32,951 bases of DNA, from positions 1-32,951 of the forward strand of contig JAISTC010000147.1 in assembly GCA_031272805.1 (NCBI GenBank), given 5' to 3'. The stretch's first letter is position 1. Each line of letters starts with the position of its first letter. The translations under genes and the position numbers were made by a program. The stretch is from Propionibacteriaceae bacterium (GTDB lineage Bacteria; Actinomycetota; Actinomycetes; Propionibacteriales; Propionibacteriaceae). Shown here in pieces: positions 7,893 through 14,886 of the stretch. The notes beneath the pieces are model-generated. The model did not search any database. It saw only the letters and a list, made by a program, of their open reading frames with translations, and was not told where the DNA came from.

Positions 7893-9068
7893 ATGAAGAT
7901 GATCAACCACTGCCCGATCTGTGCCGCCCAAGTTATTTGGGACGGCGCGGAGTGCAATGTGCGTTATCTCGATGCGCGCGGCCGGGTGCGACACAGGCCG
8001 GGCCCAGACGCGACGCCGCAGGAGCGACACGAATTCGCTGTCCAAGCGTGCCATGAATACTGCCCGAACTTGCATCCTTTGCCGAGCATGCCTGTGGTCA
8101 GTATGGGGGTTTTCGGGTTCACTCGATCTGGCAAGGGCGCCCTCGTCCGTGCGTTGGCTCGGCAAGTCATCAAGCAACCCCTGGCTGACGGATTCTCGAT
8201 CGAGCCTGCAGGACGTAGCAAACCGTTATTGCGCCGACGTTACGGGGACGACCTGCAGCAAACCCCGCTGCCACCGGAAGGCGACCATCCCGCAAGCCTG
8301 TTCTTCGATGTGTGGAGGGAGGAGCGACGGCTCGGAGAGTTTCTTGTTTATGACACAGCGGGCGAGGCGCAGCAGGTTCTATTTACTGAGGACGCCGACT
8401 CGGCGACCTCTCAGTATCGACAGAGATACCCGTTCGTCCCCTTCCTGGATGCGATTATTATCGCCGTGGCCCCAGGGTGCCTCACCGGATTCGAGGAATA
8501 TGATGCGCATATTGATCAGGAAAAATTCGGTGGGGCCAACCAACTTAGCGAGACCCTCGACATCGTCGATACCATCCGCGATTTCTATGAAGAGTTTCCC
8601 TATGTCGAGTTCAAAGATCGGACTATTTTTGTGGTCCTGACCAAGTGTGATCGATACGAAAGAGAACCTTCGTTTCCGCCGGAGCTCCTACTGTCGCGCG
8701 CTGAGCGCCAGTACTCGCCGGTGGCGCGCGCGGCTAAGGGGCGAGGTTTGGATGCGAGCGCCGTACGTATTGATGAATGGATTGGGCAGATCGAAGAAGA
8801 GGGCCAGGTTGTCCGTCAGTTTGTCCTGTCCCATGGGGGGCAGGCTCTGGTCAACAGAGTGGAGAGCCTAGGGGAGACGTACTACGTGGCGCTGTCGGGG
8901 GCAGGCAACGACACCGACACGAGCGCGGAAAGGCCGCAGAGTAAGTTGCACCCACCCGCCCGGGTGGGAGCGCCAGATCGGGCCTTGGACCCCTTCGTGG
9001 CGCTTCTATTCCAGGAAGGGCTTGACGAGCCCGCCGACCGCCCGGATCAGGATGCCAGCCGTGGCTGA
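7893..9068 (+). CDS. Zn-finger / P-loop GTPase (TRAFAC-like, conflict-system type)
   Basis: 391 aa. The N-terminus carries a putative zinc-binding unit: C7-P-I-C10 and C53-HEY-C57, followed by PNLHPLP. The G domain follows: P-loop GFTRSGKG at 75-82, switch motif DTAGE at 154-158, the G4 motif TKCD at 250-253, and a likely G5 ALSGAG near 331. Gly82 replaces the Ser/Thr that normally follows the P-loop Lys and coordinates magnesium, so nucleotide handling may be unusual. The start has the Shine-Dalgarno TAGGAG and sits 38 nt after the previous gene. The following GAP1-like gene overlaps its 3' end. Such Zn-ribbon GTPases next to GAP1-type proteins are known from predicted bacterial conflict and signalling systems; the link here is inference from order and motifs. 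Confidence 0.8.
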   Translation: MKMINHCPICAAQVIWDGAECNVRYLDARGRVRHRPGPDATPQERHEFAVQACHEYCPNLHPLPSMPVVSMGVFGFTRSGKGALVRALARQVIKQPLADGFSIEPAGRSKPLLRRRYGDDLQQTPLPPEGDHPASLFFDVWREERRLGEFLVYDTAGEAQQVLFTEDADSATSQYRQRYPFVPFLDAIIIAVAPGCLTGFEEYDAHIDQEKFGGANQLSETLDIVDTIRDFYEEFPYVEFKDRTIFVVLTKCDRYEREPSFPPELLLSRAERQYSPVARAAKGRGLDASAVRIDEWIGQIEEEGQVVRQFVLSHGGQALVNRVESLGETYYVALSGAGNDTDTSAERPQSKLHPPARVGAPDRALDPFVALLFQEGLDEPADRPDQDASRG

Positions 9069-10647
9069 ACAGCGGCGACTTGAGCGCCTCATGGTGTCCT
9101 GGGCTCAGCGCACGCTGGTCGGAACCAGCCACGGCGCTGTTGCCCGGTCCGCCGGGTGGCGGTGGCCCGTCAGCCACACGAGTTCGGCCTTGGCACCCTT
9201 CTCTTTGTTGGCGATAGGGCACATTCCCGATCAACTGCCCGACGGCTACACGGCCTTGTCCTACGAGCCCCAACACGAGTGGGGAACTGTTGTCGCGCTT
9301 CGGAAGAAGCTGTCGTCAGAACGTGCCGTGAGCGACGCCCGTTTCGTGTCCGAGATCGTCGTGGATCCATTCGACCAGCACGGAACGGCGGAAGGGATCT
9401 CCTTGCAGGACGCCTTGAACTGGATGGACAGCGCGGCGCCAGCTCTCTGGTGGGAAGCCGACTGGTCTCCGAATCCTAATCTTGATCCCGCTGAGATTGT
9501 CACGGGAAAGACCTCCTCGTGCGTGGTCGACCCGAGTTTCGATGAACGGCAGATCCTCTTCTTGCGCTGGTTCTTGAGTTCGCTGCTGACCCAACGACCG
9601 CTGGTGGTGGTCCACGACGAACTCGGCACTCCCCGACCCCTGTTGGACGCCATGCTACGTGTCCTACCGCCATCCCTGGTGCGACAGGTCGGTGTCACGA
9701 CCTACCACTCTCAGCCTGATCTCAGTCCATTCAAGTTGTCTTTTGCGTGGTCTCCGGCCGCGATTCTCAAGCCAGGGCTTCGTCCCGACATGGATTTCCT
9801 TGACTTGGACTCGGCGCCCCTGGCCACGCCTGTGGATGACGTTCTGGGTTCAGAGGAGGTGAAGCTTCTCCTGACGGGCGCAGCAAGAGCAGCCACGGGA
9901 GTGCAAGATGTCAGAGGGCTCGGGGACTATCTTCGGGCCTCCACCCTCCTGTCGCCGTCGGGCTGGGCCCGACCGAGGCGCGGAGGCTCCCCGCCGCGAT
10001 CTGTCGACATGGACACGACGGACTGGCTGACTCAAGACGGCGTGTCTCGTCTAGGCGAGCCAGCATCCAGAGTGCCCCAACCCTTCGGAACACCACCACT
10101 CTCGTCCGCAGTCGCTGCGGAGCGACGGCCTCGGCCCGACCATCTCCTGGGGGGACCAACTGGTCTGAATGGCACTGCGGAAGACGTGACCGTTCCGGTG
10201 GCTCCTCCTCCACCCCGTTCGGCTGCCGTGCCGTTGTCGCCCGTCGCGGAGCAGCTTTCGTCAACTCGGGACCAGCGCACTGGTGATGCCCAAACCTCTC
10301 TTCGAACACGCACGGGCGGTCGTTCTCGTTCCCGACTGGCTTTGGGCCTCGTCGCTGCGCTGATCGGCCTGGCTTTCGGGTTCTTCTTGGGACGCTTGAC
10401 CGACGCGCCGGAACCAAACGTTCCAGTCTGCACCCCGACGGATGCTTCGCCCAGCCCTAGCGTTGCCTCACCGAGCCCTTCCTCGGAGCCCACGGCGGGA
10501 CCGCCACTGGCGAGCACGGCCTCATCCCCATCGACCCGCGCGACGGCTCCTCCCGAGCCTGAGGTGAATCCTGCGGAGAGCGCCGGCGCTCCCGACGTGC
10601 CAGCATCGGGACGCCCTTTGGTCGCCGGAGGAATCACTCCAGGCTAG
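9052..10647 (+). CDS. GTPase-associated (GAP1-like) protein with C-terminal membrane anchor
   Basis: 531 aa if started at ATG 9052. TTG 9022 is also in frame, but its AGGAAGGG is only 1 nt away; GTG 9061 and ATG 9091 are further options. The early segment LMVSWAQRTLVGTSHGAVAR resembles the first strand and the G-x-G-x-VARS turn of GTPase-associated protein 1 N-terminal domains. A central region (LVVVHDELGTPRPLLDAMLR...) is consistent with the middle domain of that family; this is moderate-confidence recognition. A low-complexity linker leads to one membrane segment (about 428-450, LALGLVAALIGLAFGFFLG) and a Pro/Ser/Thr-rich tail of about 80 residues outside. It overlaps the GTPase gene by 17 nt, supporting functional pairing. 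Last gene of the module. Confidence 0.65.
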   Translation: MPAVAEQRRLERLMVSWAQRTLVGTSHGAVARSAGWRWPVSHTSSALAPFSLLAIGHIPDQLPDGYTALSYEPQHEWGTVVALRKKLSSERAVSDARFVSEIVVDPFDQHGTAEGISLQDALNWMDSAAPALWWEADWSPNPNLDPAEIVTGKTSSCVVDPSFDERQILFLRWFLSSLLTQRPLVVVHDELGTPRPLLDAMLRVLPPSLVRQVGVTTYHSQPDLSPFKLSFAWSPAAILKPGLRPDMDFLDLDSAPLATPVDDVLGSEEVKLLLTGAARAATGVQDVRGLGDYLRASTLLSPSGWARPRRGGSPPRSVDMDTTDWLTQDGVSRLGEPASRVPQPFGTPPLSSAVAAERRPRPDHLLGGPTGLNGTAEDVTVPVAPPPPRSAAVPLSPVAEQLSSTRDQRTGDAQTSLRTRTGGRSRSRLALGLVAALIGLAFGFFLGRLTDAPEPNVPVCTPTDASPSPSVASPSPSSEPTAGPPLASTASSPSTRATAPPEPEVNPAESAGAPDVPASGRPLVAGGITPG

Positions 10648-10667
10648 ATTTCTGTTGCAGTTCCAGG

Positions 10668-10683
10668 CCCCGCTTCCGCGGGG
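10668..10683 (+). terminator. Hairpin after the five-gene module
   Basis: CCCCGC (10668-10673), loop TTCC, GCGGGG (10678-10683), 21 nt past the stop of the last module gene. It has no T run, so it is only a weak terminator candidate. Confidence 0.45.
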
Positions 10684-10777
10684 AGGACAATGGTTTGGGG
10701 GACTGTTCTCACGCCACCCCGGTCAGGAGGTTTCGCCTCACCTGGTGGCAGTGATGCACCTGACCTTTCTCCGGCGC

Positions 10778-10783
10778 TACACT
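10778..10783 (+). promoter_or_regulatory. -10 box (TACACT) for leaderless antitoxin gene
   Basis: TACACT is followed by 7 nt and the ATG at 10791. No Shine-Dalgarno is present. It gives the toxin-antitoxin pair its own promoter, separate from the module upstream. Confidence 0.5.
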
Positions 10784-10790
10784 CCACGGT

Positions 10791-11057
10791 ATGACGACGA
10801 CTCTCCCACGGCATACGGTCACGGAAAGCGCGGACTTGGCCGAGTCACTGGCCATGGGTCGCCTCGCCTGGCCTGACGAAACGTCAACGTCACGGCTGAT
10901 TGCGCGCCTGGCCGCGCTGGGGCGGGACAAGCTGAAGGAAGACCCCGAACTGGCCTACCGGGCCCGGCTGGCCAAGGTCACCGCCCTAGCGGGCAAGCAC
11001 CCGTCCAAGCTCGGCCCGTACTACCTCGATGACCTGCGGCAGGAATGGGACCGGTGA
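10791..11057 (+). CDS. VapB-like antitoxin
   Basis: 88-aa protein starting MTTTLPRHTVTESADLAESL. An N-terminal strand plus two helices (SADLAESLAMGRLAWPDETS, TSRLIARLAALGRDKLKED) would fit a small DNA-binding antitoxin with a C-terminal toxin-binding segment. The assignment rests mainly on the 4-nt GTGA overlap with the PIN-domain toxin gene that follows. The exact DNA-binding fold cannot be decided by eye. Antitoxins of this type bind the toxin and repress their own promoter. Confidence 0.7.
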   Translation: MTTTLPRHTVTESADLAESLAMGRLAWPDETSTSRLIARLAALGRDKLKEDPELAYRARLAKVTALAGKHPSKLGPYYLDDLRQEWDR

Positions 11058-11425
11058 CCTCCGACCTGGCCGCGCTTGACGCCGGCGTCGTCATCGCCTG
11101 GCAGACCCCGGAACACAAGTTCCACGCCCGCTCTCTCGAGGCCATCGCTGCGTGGCCGCGCCTCGTGATGCACACGGTGAACCTCGCGGAAGTGCTCGCC
11201 GGACTCGACCGGGACGAGTGGGCCTCAACCATCCGCGACCTCCACGCGATAGGCTGCACGATCCGCGACACGACCGCGCAAGAGTTGGCCGCCGCGCAGT
11301 TCGACGGCAACCTACGAATGACCGACGCCTGCGTGCTGGCCGTGGCCAGAGCACAAGCCGCCGACGCCGTGCTCACCTTCGACGCCCGCCTACGGCGAGT
11401 CTGTGACGCCGATGGCTTCGCCTAA
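11054..11425 (+). CDS. VapC-like PIN-domain toxin ribonuclease
   Basis: About 123 aa if started at GTG 11054 (GTGA overlap with the antitoxin stop, and AGGAATGGGA upstream); ATG 11045 is the alternative. The PIN acidic residues are present in order: the Asp of ALDAGVVIAW, the Glu of VNLAEVLAGL, the Asp of MTDACVLAVARAQ, and the Asp of LTFDARLRRV. These form the magnesium site of the RNase active centre. VapC toxins cleave tRNA or rRNA when released from the antitoxin. The pair lies just inside the right 58-bp repeat and could stabilise the island. Confidence 0.88.
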   Translation: MTSDLAALDAGVVIAWQTPEHKFHARSLEAIAAWPRLVMHTVNLAEVLAGLDRDEWASTIRDLHAIGCTIRDTTAQELAAAQFDGNLRMTDACVLAVARAQAADAVLTFDARLRRVCDADGFA

Positions 11426-11501
11426 GACCCCAGGAGACACCCGCATGGACACTGGACATGGAAGACCTGGCGGCAAACCCTGGGGCTCACACGTGACTGC
11501 G

Positions 11502-11559
11502 TGTCACGCGGCCAAGGGTTCGCCGGGAGCGGTCCAGGGGGTGCTGGGGGTCAAGGGGT
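11502..11559. repeat. 58-bp direct repeat B, right copy
   Basis: Identical to 2692-2749. Here it covers the stop and last 18 codons of the acetyltransferase gene, so the protein ends LTPSTPWTAPGEPLAA, the same peptide the left copy would encode. Placement at a gene's 3' end resembles an integration site. Confidence 0.9.
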
Positions 11560-12118
11560 CGCCGGGGTGGAGTTCGGCTGACCAGCAGGGGCCGGCGTCC
11601 GGGTCGGTGAAGAGGCCGGTGTAGCGGAAGCCGAGGCGGTGGGCGATCCGCGCCGACGGCTGGTTGCCGAGGTAGGCGTGCCACGTCACGGTCGTGGCCT
11701 GCAACGGGTAGTCGGGTGAGAAAGCCGTCGTCACGAGGAGCGCGGTCGCGGCCGTCACGATCCCCTGGCCGCGGTAGGGCACGCCCAGCCACCAGCCGAT
11801 CTCGAGCGTGCCGCCGCCGTGGCGCTTGAGGCCGGCGCAGCCGGCGAACCGGCCGCCCACGCGCATGGCCCAGACGAGTTCTGGCCCTGCCACGGCAGCC
11901 GACGGGGGTGCCGTGGTGGCGGCCTCCCACGTGGCGGCCGTGCTCGCGACAAAGTCGTCCGCGAACTCGCGCGGGTAGGGCGAGGGCACCGTCGTCCAGC
12001 GGGGGATCGACGGGTCCTGGACCAACTCGTAGATGGCGTCGGCGTCGGCCGGCGCCGGCGGTGACAGCAGCAAGGGCACACCCAGATGGGTGGTGGTGGC
12101 CAGTTCCCGGAGGTCCAT
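11504..12118 (-). CDS. GNAT-family N-acetyltransferase
   Basis: 204 aa from ATG 12118, RimJ/RimL-like. It transfers an acetyl group from acetyl-CoA to an amine; the substrate is unknown. Visible are the N-terminal strand LGVPLLLSPPAPADADAIYE, the acceptor-side segment SIPRWTTVPSPY, the strand GTLEIGWWLGVPYRGQGIVT containing the acetyl-CoA pyrophosphate loop (R/Q-x-x-G-x-G/A type), and LGNQPSARIAHRLGFRYTGL near the end, typical of this family. The last 18 or so residues are encoded by direct repeat B and look appended, since family members normally end soon after the YTGLF strand. TAGGCT 6 nt before the ATG on the minus strand suggests leaderless expression. Confidence 0.9.
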   Translation of the reverse strand: MDLRELATTTHLGVPLLLSPPAPADADAIYELVQDPSIPRWTTVPSPYPREFADDFVASTAATWEAATTAPPSAAVAGPELVWAMRVGGRFAGCAGLKRHGGGTLEIGWWLGVPYRGQGIVTAATALLVTTAFSPDYPLQATTVTWHAYLGNQPSARIAHRLGFRYTGLFTDPDAGPCWSAELHPGDPLTPSTPWTAPGEPLAA

Positions 12119-12124
12119 GGGGCC

Positions 12125-12130
12125 AGCCTA
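12125..12130 (-). promoter_or_regulatory. -10 box (TAGGCT, minus strand) for the acetyltransferase
   Basis: On the minus strand TAGGCT is followed by 6 nt and the ATG at 12118. There is no Shine-Dalgarno in that gap. Confidence 0.45.
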
Positions 12131-12261
12131 GCCGTGTCCGCGTGGCCTGGCGGCTGGCCGCCTCATGCCGGTCCCGGCGGTGCGGGACGGCGGTCCGGCC
12201 CTCAGGGACAGTTCAGGGTTGGACGGGGGTTGTGCGGCCCCCGCGGGGGGCGGGTGGGCGT

Positions 12262-12267
12262 TACCGT
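12262..12267 (+). promoter_or_regulatory. -10 box (TACCGT) for the flavodoxin gene
   Basis: TACCGT lies 6 nt before GTG 12274, again with no Shine-Dalgarno. Confidence 0.35.
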
Positions 12268-12273
12268 GATCGG

Positions 12274-12750
12274 GTGACCGAAACTGCCATCGTCTACTAC
12301 TCGAAACACGGCACGACCGCGGCCGTGGCCGCCCGGATCGCCGACCGGCTGGGCGGCGCCACTCTGGTCGACCTGGCGGAGACGCCGGCGCCGGACCTCT
12401 CGGGGTTCGGCCGGATCGTCGTCGGCGGGCCGGTCTACGCCGGCCGGCCGGACAAGCGCGTGACGGCGTTTCTCCAGGCGAACGCAGCCACGCTGCAGGA
12501 CCGGCCGTTGGCGTTGTTCGTGTGCGGCATGGAGCCGGACCCGGCCAAGCGCGAGACGGAGGTCGCGGCGGCGTTTCCCGAGACCCTGCGCCGTCACGCG
12601 GTGGGCGCGTGGTTCGTCGGCGGCGAGTTCCACTTCGACCGGCTGGGTTTCATCGAGCGGGCGATCGTGAAGAAGATCGTCGGAGCGACCGAATCGGTCT
12701 CCGCCCTCGACGACCAGGCCATCGCGGACCTCGTGGCCGCGCTCGCGTAG
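12274..12750 (+). CDS. Flavodoxin-domain protein
   Basis: 158 aa from GTG 12274, starting TETAIVYYSKHGTTAAVAAR. The first loop (YYSKHGTTAAVA) matches the FMN-phosphate loop of flavodoxins and HemG-type flavodoxin domains. A second strand RIVVGGPVYAGRPDKRVTAF fits the isoalloxazine loop, and LALFVCGMEPDP fits the third. It probably binds FMN and acts as an electron carrier or a menaquinone-dependent protoporphyrinogen-oxidase-like protein, but no haem genes are nearby. A longer upstream in-frame extension is Arg-rich and rejected. It converges on the esterase gene with only 10 nt between them. Confidence 0.88.
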   Translation: MTETAIVYYSKHGTTAAVAARIADRLGGATLVDLAETPAPDLSGFGRIVVGGPVYAGRPDKRVTAFLQANAATLQDRPLALFVCGMEPDPAKRETEVAAAFPETLRRHAVGAWFVGGEFHFDRLGFIERAIVKKIVGATESVSALDDQAIADLVAALA

Positions 12751-12760
12751 GCCGTCCGCG

Positions 12761-13720
12761 TCAGCGTGACAGGCCAGCGGCGGGCTGACCCGACGACCCC
12801 GGAAACTCTGAGGGTGTCGCCGATGGGGCCAGACACCGCGCCAGGTGCGCGTCGATCAGGCGCCAGGCTTGGTGGGCGGCTGGGCTGTGGGCGCGCAGCG
12901 TGAAGCCGTGGCCCGAGTCCGGGAAGCAGTAGTAGGCCGCGTCGACGCCCGCGTCCGCCAGGTGGTCCGCGAACGCCGCGGCCTCGGCCCGGAGGGAGTC
13001 GTGGCCGGCGGCCAGGATCAGGGTCGGCGGGAAGCCCATGATGTCGGCTCGGCGGGCGAACAGCGGGGACACGCGCGGGTCGGCCCGCTGGGCGCGGTCG
13101 GGGCAGTACGCCGCGTCGAAGGCGCCGCTGAACCGGGGGTGGAGGGCCGTTCGGGCGACGCAGCCGCGGCCCCTGGGCTTGTTGTCGCCGCCCGTGTAGA
13201 GGTCGAGGACCGGGTAGTCGAGGACGAGGGCTTGGACCGCGACGGGGTCACGCGGTCCGCCCGGCAGGCAGACGGCCGCGGCCAGGTTGCCGCCCGCGCT
13301 GTGGCCCAGCAGGCCGACGCGGGCGGGGTCGATGCCGAACTCGCCCGGGTGGTCTTGGGCGTAGCGGACGACCGCCGCGCACTCCTCCAGCGCTTGGGGG
13401 AATGGCGCCGCCGGGGCGAGGGCGTAGTCGACGCTGACGACTGTGGCGCCGACGGCCTCGGCGAGGCGGGGCAGGTGGCGGTCGTCGAGTTCGGGATGGC
13501 CGAAGACGAAGCCGCCGCCGTGCAGGTCGACGACGAGCGGCCGGGCGGCGTCCGCCCCGGGCTGGTAGACGAGGACCCGGATCCGGCCGGCCGGCGTCTC
13601 GAGCCAGCGCTCCTGGCCGTGTGTCCGCCGCCGGCCGGTACCGGCCCACGGCGTGCGCTCGGCGAACCGCTGGAGCCGCGCCAGCGTGACCACCATCTCG
13701 GCTGGGGTGTGGGTCCGCAT
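12761..13720 (-). CDS. Alpha/beta hydrolase, HSL family (esterase/lipase)
   Basis: 319 aa from ATG 13720; ATG 13726, two codons upstream, is the alternative. Family IV (hormone-sensitive-lipase-like) carboxylesterase. The oxyanion motif HGGGF is in VVDLHGGGFVFGHPE, the nucleophile Ser in GLLGHSAGGNLAAAV, the likely Asp in ILAAGHDSLRAEA, and the His in PDSGHGFTLR. There is no signal peptide, so it is cytoplasmic; the substrate is unknown. A much longer in-frame extension upstream is Arg/Gly-rich antisense sequence and rejected. TACCAT 7 nt before ATG 13720 on the minus strand supports that start. Confidence 0.92.
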   Translation of the reverse strand: MRTHTPAEMVVTLARLQRFAERTPWAGTGRRRTHGQERWLETPAGRIRVLVYQPGADAARPLVVDLHGGGFVFGHPELDDRHLPRLAEAVGATVVSVDYALAPAAPFPQALEECAAVVRYAQDHPGEFGIDPARVGLLGHSAGGNLAAAVCLPGGPRDPVAVQALVLDYPVLDLYTGGDNKPRGRGCVARTALHPRFSGAFDAAYCPDRAQRADPRVSPLFARRADIMGFPPTLILAAGHDSLRAEAAAFADHLADAGVDAAYYCFPDSGHGFTLRAHSPAAHQAWRLIDAHLARCLAPSATPSEFPGSSGQPAAGLSR

Positions 13721-13727
13721 GCCCATG

Positions 13728-13733
13728 ATGGTA
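13728..13733 (-). promoter_or_regulatory. -10 box (TACCAT, minus strand) for the esterase
   Basis: On the minus strand TACCAT is followed by 7 nt and ATG 13720. No Shine-Dalgarno is seen for either candidate start. Confidence 0.35.
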
Positions 13734-13791
13734 GCCACGGGGGCGGGTCCCTGGGGGAACGGGGACAGCCTGATCGGCGACATAGTGCGGG

Positions 13792-14886
13792 CTAGAGGCA
13801 AGCCAGCCAGGCGGCGTAGGCGGCCTTGGCGCGGGCCAGTTGCTCGCCGGTCCACGAGACGTCGCTCCACGCGGCGTCGTCGACGGTCGGAGGATGGTCC
13901 GGGTCGTCCGCAATCTTGATCCACAACGGCCCGCTGGGTTGCTGCGGGCTGGGCACATTCGTCAGGCGACCCGCGACGATCCACCAGCGTTCGCCCACCT
14001 GGAGCCCTTCGCCCACCTCGACCATGGGCAGGTTGTCGTACCGCTGCCCGGTCCACGCCTCGACCTGGTCGACCACGGCCGCCGGGGCCTGCTCGCACGT
14101 GAACGTGTACTCCGGCGCGGCCGGCGACGGCGTCCGCCCAGCCGTCGCCCGGTCCAGACACGCCCACGCCTCGGCCAGTGCCGCCTGCCCCCGCGCGAGT
14201 TGGGCCGCGTCCCACGTGACGTTGCCCCAGTCGTCCGCCCCGACCGGGATGAGCTTGGCCCCATCCGGCTGGACCGGGCTCCACCGATTGGTCAGCCACG
14301 CCGCCCGGTCGCCCAGCGCCAGGTCCGCCTGGCCGACCGGGACGACGCCGTACTGGACTGCCCCGAGCCACCACTGCTCGCCCGGGACGGTGCCGTCGCC
14401 GACGGGGACGACCACGGCGGCGCCGGCCGAGCCCGGCCCGCCGCCGCTGAGAGCGAAGACGGCGTCCAGGAAATCCTGCGGCGCGGCCTCGCAGGTGGGC
14501 GTGAAGGGGGTCGCGGAGGCGGACGGCGATGGGCTGGGCGAGGGCCGGGGGCTGGGCGTGGGCCGGGGTGCGGGGGTCGGCGCGGCGGCGGGCGAGGACG
14601 GGGCAGGCGTCACGCGGGCCGCCGGGCTGGGCGTGGCGCCTGGTCCGCCGCCCCAGATGACAAGGCCGGCCGCACCGAGGACAACCACGGCGACCAGCGC
14701 GGCGGCCCCGCCGATCAGCCAACGGCGGCGCAGCGGCGGCCGGGCGAACGCGGCCGTGATGACCTCGTCGGACACGGGGTCACGCGGCAGGATGGCGCGG
14801 AGATCGGTCCGCCCCTGGGACGACACCTGGCCGCGCCTGGCCGGGGGGATCGGGTTGGCGCGGCGGAAGCGGCGGTACCACGTCAT
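13792..14886 (-). CDS. Membrane protein with two homologous extracytoplasmic repeats, paired with sigma factor
   Basis: 364 aa. A basic N-terminal cytoplasmic part of about 55 residues is followed by one membrane segment (about 56-78, LIGGAAALVAVVVLGAAGLV), a Pro/Ser linker, and two tandem repeats. Repeat 1 begins FTPTCEAAP and ends AEAWACL; repeat 2 begins YTFTCEQAP and ends YAAWLACL. Both contain a GEQWW/GERWW turn, a W(G/S)DV(S)W-like motif and an AQLARG/EQLARA helix. Each opens and closes with Cys, suggesting one disulphide per repeat. It overlaps the sigma-factor gene by 4 nt (ATGA), the arrangement of sigma/anti-sigma pairs, but it lacks the zinc HxxxCxxC motif. It may be an unusual membrane anti-sigma factor or the sigma factor's output. 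Family not recognised. Confidence 0.8.
   Translation of the reverse strand: MTWYRRFRRANPIPPARRGQVSSQGRTDLRAILPRDPVSDEVITAAFARPPLRRRWLIGGAAALVAVVVLGAAGLVIWGGGPGATPSPAARVTPAPSSPAAAPTPAPRPTPSPRPSPSPSPSASATPFTPTCEAAPQDFLDAVFALSGGGPGSAGAAVVVPVGDGTVPGEQWWLGAVQYGVVPVGQADLALGDRAAWLTNRWSPVQPDGAKLIPVGADDWGNVTWDAAQLARGQAALAEAWACLDRATAGRTPSPAAPEYTFTCEQAPAAVVDQVEAWTGQRYDNLPMVEVGEGLQVGERWWIVAGRLTNVPSPQQPSGPLWIKIADDPDHPPTVDDAAWSDVSWTGEQLARAKAAYAAWLACL

Noticed and set aside
9022-9051. TTG start for the GAP1-like gene
   Set aside because: The purine run AGGAAGGG is only 1 nt from the TTG, too close for a ribosome-binding site. The family-like segment begins later. Not fully excluded.
12761-14722. Extension of the esterase gene to a 653-codon protein
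   Set aside because: The added N-terminal part is low-complexity Arg/Gly/Pro sequence antisense to nothing recognisable and overlaps the two-repeat membrane protein in another frame. The esterase domain starts at 13720.
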